A DNA stretch of 64,000 nt from CAHJXF01 sp039936235 (GTDB lineage Bacteria > Pseudomonadota > Gammaproteobacteria > Burkholderiales > Burkholderiaceae_D): positions 1-64,000 of the forward strand of contig JBDTIS010000141.1 of NCBI GenBank assembly GCA_039936235.1, written 5' to 3'. The notes beneath the pieces were generated by a model. That model was given only the letters and a program-made list of their open reading frames with translations. It made no database searches and was not told the DNA's origin. This document shows positions 18,801 to 27,452 of the stretch, piece by piece. A program made the position numbers and the translations under genes. Numbering within the stretch: position 1 is the stretch's first letter; the number at the start of each line of letters is the position of its first letter.

Positions 18801-19396
18801 TCTTCGTGGTCGATGCGACGGTGTTTTCTCACCAGATCATCAAGGCGCTGAAAAAAGAGATCGACAAGCGGTACGCCGATGGTGGCGGAACGATCTGGGC
18901 GAGCAGTACCGTCGCCCATTACCAGAAGAAGTTCGAGATCAAGGATCCGTACCAACTGGACGCGTGGGTGCTGATGGATTTCATCTCGCTGCGCACGAAG
19001 GTCGTCGCCAAGCTGATCTACCTTCCGTTCATCGCGATCTCGCTGATGGTCCTGTCACGCAGCCAGCTGTTCGACAACTGGACGATGCCGGTCGGACTCG
19101 TCCTCGTGTTCGCGAGCAGCGTCGCGATCATCATGGGATGCGCCATCCTGCTACGCGAGTCGGCCGAGTCGGTCCGTGACGACGTGCTCCGGCGACTGAC
19201 CGAAGAACTGGTCCGTGTGAAAGGGATCGGCGGCGCGTCGGGACAGATCGAGACGTTGATCGCGGAAATCAGGTCGTTGCGCAAAGGCGCCTTCGCGCCC
19301 TACACGCAGCAGCCGCTATTTCGCGCGCTGCTGTTGCCGCTGAGCACGTTCGGTGGCTCCGCACTGCTCGACTACATGACCATGTACAGCTTCTGA
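15899..19396 (+). CDS. Large receptor-like membrane protein of unknown function
   Basis: A 1165-residue protein with GTG start; I do not recognise a named family. One hydrophobic segment (about 18-30) is followed by about 610 residues of probable periplasmic sequence, then seven hydrophobic segments (near 647, 763, 814, 918, 954, 1039 and 1063). The soluble part has two alpha/beta stretches resembling halves of type I periplasmic binding folds: RFVVIGPSYTSTL near 250 and TIGVLGTDVFDKMLILQAL near 483, followed by AIFFTTDLDAEMLHP. A Thr/Ser/Ala-rich linker lies near 420-445, and Cys residues are scattered in the soluble part. It may sense a ligand and signal across the membrane. It lies between ppk2 and icmF with no obvious partner. 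Confidence 0.7.
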   Translation: MDKDSKGSSGSIPTTGMIWVALFAAGAFFAHEVPWQGSRPNDGEPKPYPYVARQDVDARLWQDPLGAITRGRDDVRKQYPGISGPAPSDGSVSPRTEKEEHGPEALVADIGDRSCQSGVAPLIVPIMIPGGSYPGLVESRRRDRYAALAAFNELGYAPDDPEHLGYLMPGPRTATGGMTMPEFIAYEWLSPARSGVEEAGSPQALVLWLDEDVFGKEPLAHFDALTKMLGTAACAAGPGRAAHAVTPRFVVIGPSYTSTLQEMLKAAVLERRSGATPPKRPRFYAYGATSDNASILQSQGFDTAKTTLPILFGSDGLEVFRTIGQDRDLTVSLHGELIKRGVDPARHANCYNEPAKEAGVQHVILIAEWDTFYGRALPDLMMEQFRDGGCSAKAVRRYVHRYSYMRGLDGQLPTVGKSAAPATTSSTAAAAPGDAGRPTDKSNRERQIERPEGQSQLDYLRRLSVDLATLDQTLQREGHGSIVTIGVLGTDVFDKMLILQALRPQFQNAIFFTTDLDAEMLHPKERDWAKNLVVASSFGLQLHPSVQRDTLPFRDSYQTSVYLSTQIALYNALDLCNATLDGRGPCIGQNTLDQWLAHPRVFEVGRDLAFDFGATREVLCDDVDDWTTCDSIHPPGTRRFRSLRGNAFRNGILLVIAGLVILGITTGVGRRVKAWKLGVRLRRAILRVRLGKGLGRIASGRWLANAGPASWIMRARFSQPLIDLRFGRWLQHTHPSWWVSGQQKPSSRLRNCVADWLIRLTPWSLVMFAIGVVTIVLLTFSGQWLWERFAGYLTQGDDGEPISFIDGISVWPTELLRLVSFVLSVAFGIWAWVLLNRNLIEIARELRFRPTQKRMMADVRSDVRNWTWCDRIVGILSFRLGEYQGKSMTRKIGLTPRAQWFWKKYLYKGMGLSRSIRVVGAVVLYAIVASAVVAYFGVPGTPYRGEVSKAWNAAVLLLSVGSMLFIIFFVVDATVFSHQIIKALKKEIDKRYADGGGTIWASSTVAHYQKKFEIKDPYQLDAWVLMDFISLRTKVVAKLIYLPFIAISLMVLSRSQLFDNWTMPVGLVLVFASSVAIIMGCAILLRESAESVRDDVLRRLTEELVRVKGIGGASGQIETLIAEIRSLRKGAFAPYTQQPLFRALLLPLSTFGGSALLDYMTMYSF

Positions 19397-19491
19397 CCGC
19401 GGGCGGGTTGAACTCACCGGTCGATTGGTCTATGGTCGGACGCCCCACAGCCCCACGGACGGGCCAACCGTCGCCGCGCAGGAGACACGAC

Positions 19492-22400
19492 ATGACCGAC
19501 CTATCCGTCCCGAAGACGCTCGCCGATCGCGACGCCGCCTGGCGTCCCGTCAACAAGGTGCGCTTCGTCACGGCCGCCTCGCTGTTCGACGGCCACGATG
19601 CATCGATCAACATCATGCGTCGCATCCTGCAGTCCAGCGGCTGCGAAGTGATCCACCTCGGCCACAACCGCTCGGTCGACGAGGTCGTCACCTGCGCGCT
19701 GCAGGAAGACGTGCAGGGCATCGCGATGTCGAGCTATCAAGGCGGGCACGTCGAGTACTTCAAGTACATGATCGACCTGCTGAAGGAGCGCGGCGGCGCG
19801 CACATCAAGGTATTCGCGGGTGGGGGCGGCGTGATCGTCGGGTCGGAGATCCGCGAACTGCAGGCCTACGGGGTCGAGCGGATCTACAGCCCGGAGGACG
19901 GGCAGCGGATGGGGCTCGCCGGGATGATCCGCGACATGATCGAGCGGTGCGACGTGGATCTGTCGGTGTTCGCGCCGACGACGCTGGATGGTATTCGCGG
20001 CGGGGATCGACGTCAGTTGGCGCAGCTGATCACGGCGCTGGAGAACCGTCGCGGCTCGAGCCCGGATCAGCGCTTCACGGCGCTTCGTGCCGAGTTGTAT
20101 CGAGGCGCCGACGCCACCACCATCCCTTCCCTCGGCATCACCGGCACCGGCGGCGCCGGCAAGTCGTCGCTGACAGACGAACTGATCCGCCGCATCCGCC
20201 TCGACCAGGACGACGCGCTCGACATCGCGATCATCTCGATCGACCCGTCGCGTCGCAAGTCCGGCGGTGCGCTGCTCGGCGACCGCATCCGGATGAACGC
20301 GATCGGGCCGTGGAGACGCGCGGACGGTACGGCCAGGACCTCGGTCTTCATGCGCTCGCTCGCGACGCGCGAGGCTGGCCAGGAGATCTCCGACGCGCTG
20401 CCCGACGTGATTGCGGCCTGCAAGGTCGCAGGCTTCGACCTGATCGTCGTCGAGACCTCCGGCATCGGCCAGGGCGACGCGGCGATCGTGCCGCTGGTCG
20501 ACGTGAGCCTGTACGTGATGACCCCGGAGTTCGGCGCCGCCAGCCAGCTCGAGAAGATCGACATGCTCGACTTCGCCGATTTCGTGGCGATCAACAAGTT
20601 CGACCGCAAGGGCGCCGCCGACGCGCTGCGCGACGTCGCCAAGCAGGTTCAGCGCAACAAGGAAATGTGGACGACGAAGCCCGAAGAGATGCCGGTCTAC
20701 GGCACGCAGGCTTCGAAGTTCAACGACGACGGCGTGACGGCTTTGTACCAGGGACTGCTGCCGAAACTCGCCGGGTTCGGATTGAAGACGGTCGACGGCA
20801 AGCTGCCGAAGGTCGGCACGCACCAGTCGACGGCGACGAACGTGATCGTGCCGCCTGCGCGCGCGCGCTATCTCGCGGAGATCGCGGATACGGTGCGCGG
20901 ATATCTCGCGCGCTCGATCGACCAGAGCCGTGTGGCACGGGAAGTGCAGCAGTTGCGGGCGGCGGCGATGATGTTGGCGGAGTGCGCCACCGCACACAGC
21001 ACTGACATCGGCGCGTTGACGTCCCTGGCCGACGACCGCCATGCCTTCCTGGGCCCCACCGAGAAGAAGCTCCTGGCGATGTGGCCCGCGATGCAGAAGG
21101 CCTACGCCGGCGACGAGTACGTCGTGAAGATCCGCGACAAGGAACTGCGCATCGCGCTCACCACGAAGTCCCTCTCCGGCACCACGATCCGCAAGGTCGC
21201 GCTGCCGAAGTACGAGGATCACGGCGAAACGCTGAAGTGGCTGCTGCGCGAGAACGTGCCGGGCTCCTTCCCGTTCACCGCCGGCACGTTCGCGTTCAAG
21301 CGCGAAGGCGAGGATCCGACGCGGATGTTCGCCGGCGAAGGCGATCCGTTCCGCACCAACAAGCGCTTTCGCATCCTGTCCGAAGGGATGCCTGCGAAGC
21401 GGCTGTCGACCGCGTTCGACAGCGTCACGCTGTACGGCCACGAGCCGGACCTGCGACCCGACATCTACGGCAAGGTCGGCAACTCCGGCGTGTCGATCGC
21501 GACCCTCGACGACATGAAGGTGCTGTATTCGGGCTTCGACCTGACGAGCCCGGTGACGTCGGTGTCGATGACGATCAACGGCCCCGCGCCGTCGATCCTC
21601 GCGATGTTCATGAACACCGCGATCGATCAGAACCTCGACAAGTTCAGGGCCGAGAATGCACGGGAACCCACGGACGACGAAACCCGGAAGATCCGCGCAT
21701 GGGTTCTGGAGAACGTCCGCGGCACCGTACAGGCCGACATCCTGAAGGAAGACCAGGGACAGAACACCTGCATCTTCTCGACCGAGTTCAGCCTCAAGGT
21801 GATGGGCGACATCGCGCAGTATTTCGTGCAGCACCGCGTCCGCAACTTCTATTCAGTATCGATCAGCGGTTATCACATCGCCGAGGCTGGCGCGAACCCG
21901 ATCAGCCAGCTCGCGTTCACGCTGTCGAACGGCTTCACGTTCGTCGAAGCCTCTCTGGCGCGCGGGATGCACATCGACGACTTCGCGCAGAACCTGTCGT
22001 TCTTCTTCAGCAACGGCATGGACCCCGAGTACACCGTGATGGGCCGCGTCGCGCGCCGCATCTGGGCCATCGCGATGCGCGACAAGTACGGCGCGAACGA
22101 TCGCAGCCAGAAGCTGAAGTACCACATCCAGACCTCGGGTCGATCGCTGCACGCGCAGGAGATCCAGTTCAACGACATCCGCACGACGCTGCAGGCGCTG
22201 ATCGCCGTCTACGACAATTGCAACAGCCTGCACACGAACGCATTCGACGAGGCGATCACGACGCCGACCGAAGACAGCGTGCGTCGCGCGATGGCGATCC
22301 AGCTGATCATCAATCGCGAATGGGGCCTGGCGAAAAACGAGAACCCGAACCAGGGCGCGTTCATCATCGATGAACTGACCGACCTGGTCGAAGAAGCGGT

Positions 22401-22818
22401 GCTGGTCGAGTTCGAGCGCATCGCCGAACGCGGCGGCGTGCTCGGCGCGATGGAGACCGGCTACCAGCGCGGAAAGATCCAGGAAGAGTCGATGCACTAC
22501 GAGATGTTGAAGCACACCGGCGAGCTGCCGATCATCGGCGTCAACACGTTCCGCAACCCGCACGGCGACGCGCATCTCGACAAGGTCGAGCTGATGCGAT
22601 CCACGGACGAGGAGAAGCAGTCTCAACTCAAGCGCCTCGCCGACTTCCACGCGGCGCATGCAGCCGAGTCACCCGCGATGCTGACGAAGCTTCAGCAGGC
22701 GGTGATCGACAACAGGAACGTGTTCGAGGTGCTGATCGACGCGGTACGGGTCTGTTCGCTGGGGCAGATCACGAACGCGCTTTTCGAAGTCGGCGGGCAG
22801 TACCGACGGAGCATGTAG
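19492..22818 (+). CDS. icmF: Fused isobutyryl-CoA mutase IcmF
   Basis: About 1108 residues, the length of IcmF. Order: a cobalamin-binding domain (SLFDGHDASINIMRRIL, with the base-off His; SSYQGGH; FAGGGG), a G3E GTPase chaperone domain (Walker A GTGGAGKSS, ETSGIGQGD, NKFD), a linker, and the substrate-binding TIM barrel (SVSMTINGPAPSILAMF and SGYHIAEAGANPISQLAF). It interconverts isobutyryl-CoA and n-butyryl-CoA with adenosylcobalamin, and some members act on isovaleryl or pivalyl-CoA. The ATG at 19492 is chosen over the upstream open frame because of GGAG about ten bases before it. It appears to be monocistronic. Confidence 0.96.
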   Translation: MTDLSVPKTLADRDAAWRPVNKVRFVTAASLFDGHDASINIMRRILQSSGCEVIHLGHNRSVDEVVTCALQEDVQGIAMSSYQGGHVEYFKYMIDLLKERGGAHIKVFAGGGGVIVGSEIRELQAYGVERIYSPEDGQRMGLAGMIRDMIERCDVDLSVFAPTTLDGIRGGDRRQLAQLITALENRRGSSPDQRFTALRAELYRGADATTIPSLGITGTGGAGKSSLTDELIRRIRLDQDDALDIAIISIDPSRRKSGGALLGDRIRMNAIGPWRRADGTARTSVFMRSLATREAGQEISDALPDVIAACKVAGFDLIVVETSGIGQGDAAIVPLVDVSLYVMTPEFGAASQLEKIDMLDFADFVAINKFDRKGAADALRDVAKQVQRNKEMWTTKPEEMPVYGTQASKFNDDGVTALYQGLLPKLAGFGLKTVDGKLPKVGTHQSTATNVIVPPARARYLAEIADTVRGYLARSIDQSRVAREVQQLRAAAMMLAECATAHSTDIGALTSLADDRHAFLGPTEKKLLAMWPAMQKAYAGDEYVVKIRDKELRIALTTKSLSGTTIRKVALPKYEDHGETLKWLLRENVPGSFPFTAGTFAFKREGEDPTRMFAGEGDPFRTNKRFRILSEGMPAKRLSTAFDSVTLYGHEPDLRPDIYGKVGNSGVSIATLDDMKVLYSGFDLTSPVTSVSMTINGPAPSILAMFMNTAIDQNLDKFRAENAREPTDDETRKIRAWVLENVRGTVQADILKEDQGQNTCIFSTEFSLKVMGDIAQYFVQHRVRNFYSVSISGYHIAEAGANPISQLAFTLSNGFTFVEASLARGMHIDDFAQNLSFFFSNGMDPEYTVMGRVARRIWAIAMRDKYGANDRSQKLKYHIQTSGRSLHAQEIQFNDIRTTLQALIAVYDNCNSLHTNAFDEAITTPTEDSVRRAMAIQLIINREWGLAKNENPNQGAFIIDELTDLVEEAVLVEFERIAERGGVLGAMETGYQRGKIQEESMHYEMLKHTGELPIIGVNTFRNPHGDAHLDKVELMRSTDEEKQSQLKRLADFHAAHAAESPAMLTKLQQAVIDNRNVFEVLIDAVRVCSLGQITNALFEVGGQYRRSM

Positions 22819-22866
22819 CCGGCGACGGACTGCGAGGAGCCGCCATGCGTCGCCCGGATCTTCCAG

Positions 22867-23247
22867 TCAGGTGCCCGGCGCACGCAGCCGCAATTTCCGA
22901 CCGACGGCGATGTGGCTCGGATCGCTCAGGTCGTTCCACTTCGCGAGGTCTGTCACCTTCACCTTGTTCTCCCGAGCGATCCTGTAGAGCGTCTCGCCTC
23001 TGGCGACGACATGCGTATGGCCTGCAGTCTTGGGCCTTTCCATCGCAGCGGCCGACGGCGGCGCGGTCACGGCGGGCGGTTCGGCCGGCGGTGGTGCCGC
23101 GGGCTCGACGACCGGGGGCGGGGGCGCGGGTGCGGGAACCGGCGCTGGCTGTTCGATCGGCGCCGGAATCGGCTTGGGCGCGTTGTCGCTCTTGCCGCAG
23201 CCGGCCAGGGCGATTACGGCGATCACCGGGGGGATCCATGCCTTCAT
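22867..23247 (-). CDS. LysM-domain lipoprotein
   Basis: A 126-residue lipoprotein. The signal sequence ends in the lipobox ALAGC (Cys17), followed by a Pro/Ala-rich stalk of about 55 residues and one LysM domain near the C-terminus (THVVARGETLYRIARENKV, then DLSDPSHIAVGRKLRL). LysM binds the glycan of peptidoglycan, so the protein probably tethers the outer or inner membrane to the wall. It is convergent with icmF and shares no obvious operon. Confidence 0.88.
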   Translation of the reverse strand: MKAWIPPVIAVIALAGCGKSDNAPKPIPAPIEQPAPVPAPAPPPPVVEPAAPPPAEPPAVTAPPSAAAMERPKTAGHTHVVARGETLYRIARENKVKVTDLAKWNDLSDPSHIAVGRKLRLRAPGT

Positions 23248-23440
23248 GATTGGGCCTCTGTACGTTGGTGTTTCGTTTGGACGGGCAGCCAGTCTGACGT
23301 CGACCGTCGAGTGTGGTCCTCCGAACGCTCACGTCAATGCGCGCTCGGCAGTCGCCACGCTACACCGACTGCTGCCTTGGTCGTTTCCCGGACATCGCGG
23401 ACCCTGACGCGAGGCGCGTCGCAATGGGGCGCTGGCGCCA

Positions 23441-24784
23441 TCAGCGTGTCGCCGCCTTCGTCGCCCCGGAAACACGCCATACCGTGTTGCCGACGTCGTC
23501 CGCAATCAGCAACGCACCGGCCTTGTCGACGGCGACGCCGACAGGGCGGCCGTGCGCGTGCTTCTCGTCCGCTGTCAGGAAACCGGTCACGACGTCCTGC
23601 GGCGTTCCCGACGGTTTGCCATCGCGAAACGGCACGAAGACCACCTTGTAGCCGGAGACCGGCGAGCGGTCCCAACTGCCGTGCTCTCCGACGAACATGC
23701 CGCCGCGATACACCGCGGGCAGGCCGGCTGCGTCGTACCACGTGACGCCGAGCGGTGCGACGTGCGACCCGAGCGCGTAGTCGGGCTTGATGGCCGTCGC
23801 GACGAGGTCGGGGCGCTGCGGCTTGACCCGCGGATCGAGGTGCTGACCGTAGTAGCTGTACGGCCAGCCGTAGAACGCACCCTCCGTAACGCTGGTCAGG
23901 TAGTCCGGTACCAGATCCGGACCGAGTTCATCGCGCTCGTTGACCACCGCCCAAAGCTTGCCCGTGGTCGGCTCGAACGTGAGGCTGGTGGGATTGCGCG
24001 TGCCGCTCGCGAAGATCCGTGACGCGCCGGTCTGGCGATCGATCTGCCAGATCGCCGCGCGGAGGTACTCGGCCGGCATGCCGTTCTCCGTGATGTTGCT
24101 GTTCGATCCCACGCCGACATACAACTTGCTGCCGTCCGCACTCGCCACCATCGACTTCGTCCAGTGATGGTCGATCGGTCCGCCCGGCAACTCGGTCAGC
24201 CTGGTGCCGGGCGCGGTGATCGTCGTCTGCCCGCTCTGGTACGGATAGCGCATCACGGCATCCGTGTTCGCGACATAGAGGTCGTTGCCGACCAGCGCCA
24301 CGCCGTATGGCGAATTCAGATCGGACAGGAAGATCGTGCGCAACGCCGGCTTGCCGTCGGCGCCGTAGCGCACCAGCGTGATCCGGTTGCCGCCCTTGCC
24401 GGTCGTGCCGCCCGCGGACTTCACCAGCCCGGCGATCTTGTCCTTCGGTCGAAAGATCGGTGCCTTAGGGCCGTTCGTCTCGACAATCAGCACATCGCCG
24501 TTCGGCAGCACGTAGACGAAACGCGGATGAAGAAGATCGGTCGCGATCGCATCGACCTGCAGGCCAGCCAGCACTTGCGGAACCTCGCCCTGCTTCCAGC
24601 CGATGGCCGAAGGCACATCCATCGGCGGGACCAGGTACGCCTGTGGCTCGGGTAGCCGCGGGTCGGCGCCGATCTGCAGCTTGGGATCGATGGTCGAGCG
24701 ATCGCCGCAGGCCGCGGTCGTGACGGCGATCATCATCGACACGGCGATCGTCGATCGGCGGTACAGGAAGGAGCAGGAGCGCAT
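23441..24784 (-). CDS. Lipoprotein PQQ-type sugar (sorbosone/glucose) dehydrogenase-like protein
   Basis: About 447 residues. The N-terminus ends in a lipobox-like TTAAC, so it is probably membrane-anchored in the periplasm. The rest is a six-bladed beta-propeller of the soluble glucose/sorbosone dehydrogenase family: GVALVGNDLYVANTDAVMRY, DHHWTKSMVASADGSKLYVG, GTRNPTSLTFEP, and a late VGEHGSWDRSP and HAHGRPVGVAVD. Such enzymes oxidise sugars with PQQ. Its ATG overlaps the stop of the DUF2231 gene by one base (TGATG), implying coupled translation and joint function. Substrate and cofactor are not shown by the sequence. Confidence 0.85.
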   Translation of the reverse strand: MRSCSFLYRRSTIAVSMMIAVTTAACGDRSTIDPKLQIGADPRLPEPQAYLVPPMDVPSAIGWKQGEVPQVLAGLQVDAIATDLLHPRFVYVLPNGDVLIVETNGPKAPIFRPKDKIAGLVKSAGGTTGKGGNRITLVRYGADGKPALRTIFLSDLNSPYGVALVGNDLYVANTDAVMRYPYQSGQTTITAPGTRLTELPGGPIDHHWTKSMVASADGSKLYVGVGSNSNITENGMPAEYLRAAIWQIDRQTGASRIFASGTRNPTSLTFEPTTGKLWAVVNERDELGPDLVPDYLTSVTEGAFYGWPYSYYGQHLDPRVKPQRPDLVATAIKPDYALGSHVAPLGVTWYDAAGLPAVYRGGMFVGEHGSWDRSPVSGYKVVFVPFRDGKPSGTPQDVVTGFLTADEKHAHGRPVGVAVDKAGALLIADDVGNTVWRVSGATKAATR

Positions 24785-25236
24785 CACAGCGGCGTCTTTC
24801 GGGTGCGGGAACGGGTATGGGCGCGGCCGACGATCGCGGTCAGCACAAGGAGAGCGACGGCCACGGCAGACAGCGTGATCCCTCCGGGCACCACGGCCTG
24901 GTAAGCGTCGCGACTGTGGACGAAGGCGTTGAAGATCGAGACGACGACCACCGCTGCGAAGCCGATCAGGTACGGCCACACGTTGCCTAGCATCCCGAGC
25001 CGGTGATGCGCCACACGATCGATGAAGCCGACCAGGGCGGCCACGCCTGCCACGATCAATCCGATCGTGATCAACCATACCGAGAACGTGACCCACATCG
25101 CGTTGGGGGCTTCTGCGTAAACGATGTCGGTGAACAGCGCGCCGACGAAGCAGGAGGCAGCGAATCCGCCAACCCATTTGAAAGGCAGATCGTTGCCGAC
25201 GGGCGCGATGACCAATCGATTCGTAGTGCTCGCCAC
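24784..25236 (-). CDS. DUF2231-type small membrane protein
   Basis: About 150 residues with four hydrophobic segments: FKWVGGFAASCFVGALFTDI, MWVTFSVWLITIGLIVAGVAALVGFID, MLGNVWPYLIGFAAVVVVSIF and ITLSAVAVALLVLTAIVG. The pattern fits DUF2231 inner-membrane proteins, which are often next to periplasmic dehydrogenases and may carry heme or quinone contacts. A GTG at 25236 with GAAAGG upstream is preferred to the longer frame, whose N-terminal 65 residues are Arg-rich and unstructured. Its stop shares one base with the dehydrogenase start. Confidence 0.75.
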   Translation of the reverse strand: MASTTNRLVIAPVGNDLPFKWVGGFAASCFVGALFTDIVYAEAPNAMWVTFSVWLITIGLIVAGVAALVGFIDRVAHHRLGMLGNVWPYLIGFAAVVVVSIFNAFVHSRDAYQAVVPGGITLSAVAVALLVLTAIVGRAHTRSRTRKTPL

Positions 25237-25515
25237 GGAATGCCTTTCGAGCAAGGAGGATCGGCGCGCATCCGACCATCCGGAAAGGCCGGGTCGGGGC
25301 TCGCCGCAGCGTCGCCGCGCATGGTTCGCCGCGGTTTGCCGAGAGGTATCTATCCTAGCCCGCAGCGTGTGTCGCCGGATCGGATCGCGCCCTAGAAGAG
25401 GTTCGGCGCGTCGGCTTTCGGAGGTCATCATCGACGATCACATCCGGCCCGGTTGCGAAGGCAGGTGCAGCGTGACGTATCGTTCCGGATCCTGCCGACC
25501 TGACCGATCGCGCCC

Positions 25516-26640
25516 ATGCCCACCTCTCCCGTCCGTCCGCTGCCGCAAGTCGGTGATCCCGTCGCCTCGATCGATACGCCAGCTCTCGTGGTCGATCTCG
25601 ACGCGATGGATCGCAACATCGCCGCGATGGCCGCATTCGCGCGTGCGAACGGCGTTCGCCTGCGGCCGCACGCGAAGATGCACAAGAGTGCTTTCGTCGC
25701 CGCCAGGCAGATCGCCGCAGGTGCCGTCGGCGTCTGCGTGCAGAAGACGTCGGAAGCCGAAGCGCTCGCCGACGTCGGCGTGGACGACATCTACATCAGC
25801 AACGAGGTCATCGCCCCCGCCAAGCTCGCCCGTGTGGCCGCGCTGGCGAAGCGCGTGACGATGGCGATCGCGGTCGACTCGCTGCCCGGCATCGACCGGC
25901 TCGCCGCAGCGATGCGATCGGCCGGTGCGACGATCGACGTGTTCGTCGAGATCGACGTCGGCCAGGAGCGTTGCGGCGTGCCTCCTGGACGGGCAGGCGA
26001 ACTCGCTCGCCGTATCGTGTCGCACGGACTGCGTTTCGCCGGGCTGCAGGCCTATCACGGCGGCGCGCAACACCTGAGGACCTTCGATCGACGAAAGGCT
26101 GCCATCGCCGCTGCGATCACCGCGGTCCGCACGGCCCAGGCCAGCCTCGCCGCCGAAGGAATCGCGTGTCCGCTGGTCACCGGCGCGGGCAGCGGCACCT
26201 TCGCGCTAGAGACCGCGAGCGGCGTGTGGGGCGAGCTGCAATGCGGCAGTTACGTCTTCCTCGATCGCGACTACGCGGACAACGAGTCGACGCCTGGCGC
26301 ACCGGCTTTCGAGCACGCGCTCTTCGTCAAGAGCCAGGTGATCAGCCGCGACGACACGCACGCGGTCGTCGACGCGGGGCACAAGAGCCACGCGATCGAT
26401 TCGGGATTGCCGACCGTATGGGGGCACGACCTGACGTTCACGAACGGCGGCGACGAACACGGCATCGTCCATGCGCGCGGTGATGCAGTACCGGCGCTCG
26501 GCGAGACGGTGTGGCTGGTACCGGGACATTGCGATCCGACCGTGAACCTGCACGACCGCTGCGTCGGGGTACGCGGCGGACTGGAGGGTGGTGCGGTCGA
26601 AACCGTGTGGGCGGTGGATGCCCGAGGATGCGTGACCTGA
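25516..26640 (+). CDS. Fold-type III PLP enzyme, D-threonine aldolase / D-serine dehydratase-like
   Basis: A 374-residue protein of the alanine-racemase-fold group that includes metal-dependent D-threonine aldolase and DSD1-type D-serine dehydratase. TPALVVDLDAMDRNI opens the barrel, and the PLP lysine is in RPHAKMHKS near residue 54. The C-terminal metal site is seen as PGHCDPTVNLHD, with His and Cys ligands near the end. It would cleave D-beta-hydroxy amino acids or dehydrate a D-hydroxy amino acid in the cytoplasm. The start has no strong ribosome-binding site but the N-terminus matches the family. It seems to be a single gene. Confidence 0.88.
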   Translation: MPTSPVRPLPQVGDPVASIDTPALVVDLDAMDRNIAAMAAFARANGVRLRPHAKMHKSAFVAARQIAAGAVGVCVQKTSEAEALADVGVDDIYISNEVIAPAKLARVAALAKRVTMAIAVDSLPGIDRLAAAMRSAGATIDVFVEIDVGQERCGVPPGRAGELARRIVSHGLRFAGLQAYHGGAQHLRTFDRRKAAIAAAITAVRTAQASLAAEGIACPLVTGAGSGTFALETASGVWGELQCGSYVFLDRDYADNESTPGAPAFEHALFVKSQVISRDDTHAVVDAGHKSHAIDSGLPTVWGHDLTFTNGGDEHGIVHARGDAVPALGETVWLVPGHCDPTVNLHDRCVGVRGGLEGGAVETVWAVDARGCVT

Positions 26641-26725
26641 TCGTGCGCGAGGCGTCGTCGAAGCGATGCCTCGGCGTCGCTGGTGATGTCGGCGACGGCC
26701 CGAATTCGGTTGCTAGAATCTGCCG

Positions 26726-27352
26726 ATGAAAATCGATTTCGTCTCGGACGTGACGTGCCCGTGGTGCGCCATCGGACTTAACGCCCTCGAACAGGCCCTT
26801 GCGCGACTCGACGGCACCGTGCAGGCCGACATCCGCTTCCAGCCGTTCGAACTCAATCCGCAGATGCCGCCCGAAGGGGAAGAGATCGTCGAACATCTGA
26901 CGCGCAAGTACGGCCTGACGGCGGCAGACGTGGAGCGCAACAGCGAAGCGATCCGTCTGCGCGGCGCGTCGGTCGGATTCGTCTTCGGACAGGGCAAGCG
27001 CCGCCGCACCTACAACACGTTCGATGCGCATCGGCTGCTGTTCTGGGTGGGCATCGAGGGAAGCCAGCGCGCGTTGAAGCACGCGCTGCTGAAAGCCTAT
27101 TTCACCGACGGCGAGGATCCGAGCAATCACGCGGTCCTGATCCGCGTGGCAGGCGAGGTCGGCCTCGATCCGTCGGTCGCGAAGGCCATCCTCGAGTCCG
27201 ATCGCCATGCAGCCGAGGTGCGCGAGCGCGAGCGTTTCTACCAGGCGCTCGGCATCCAGTCGGTGCCGTCGGTCATCGTCGACGACCGACACCTGATCCA
27301 GGGTGGCCAGCCGGTGGAAGAATTCGAGCGCCTGTTGCGTCAGGTGGCCTGA
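26726..27352 (+). CDS. FrnE-type DsbA-family oxidoreductase
   Basis: A 208-residue cytoplasmic protein (no signal peptide) with a thioredoxin fold and inserted helical domain. The active site CPWC is at residues 11-14, and the cis-Pro loop is in GIQSVPSVIVDD near residue 180. Family members include FrnE and 2-hydroxychromene-2-carboxylate isomerase-like proteins, which use thiols in detoxification or polyketide steps. The CxxC keeps redox function likely. It is close behind the PLP enzyme on the same strand but separated by 85 bases. Confidence 0.9.
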   Translation: MKIDFVSDVTCPWCAIGLNALEQALARLDGTVQADIRFQPFELNPQMPPEGEEIVEHLTRKYGLTAADVERNSEAIRLRGASVGFVFGQGKRRRTYNTFDAHRLLFWVGIEGSQRALKHALLKAYFTDGEDPSNHAVLIRVAGEVGLDPSVAKAILESDRHAAEVRERERFYQALGIQSVPSVIVDDRHLIQGGQPVEEFERLLRQVA

Positions 27353-27452
27353 TGCGGCGACGCCGTGACGACGCAACGTGCCGTCGCGAAAGACGAGCGC
27401 GGCGTGAGCGCCGAAACCGCAGGCGCTTCTTCGCGCCAATCCCTGCGGCTCG

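Noticed and set aside
19397..19491. Possible cobalamin riboswitch before icmF
   Set aside because: The spacer is under 100 bases and shows no B12-box-like sequence.
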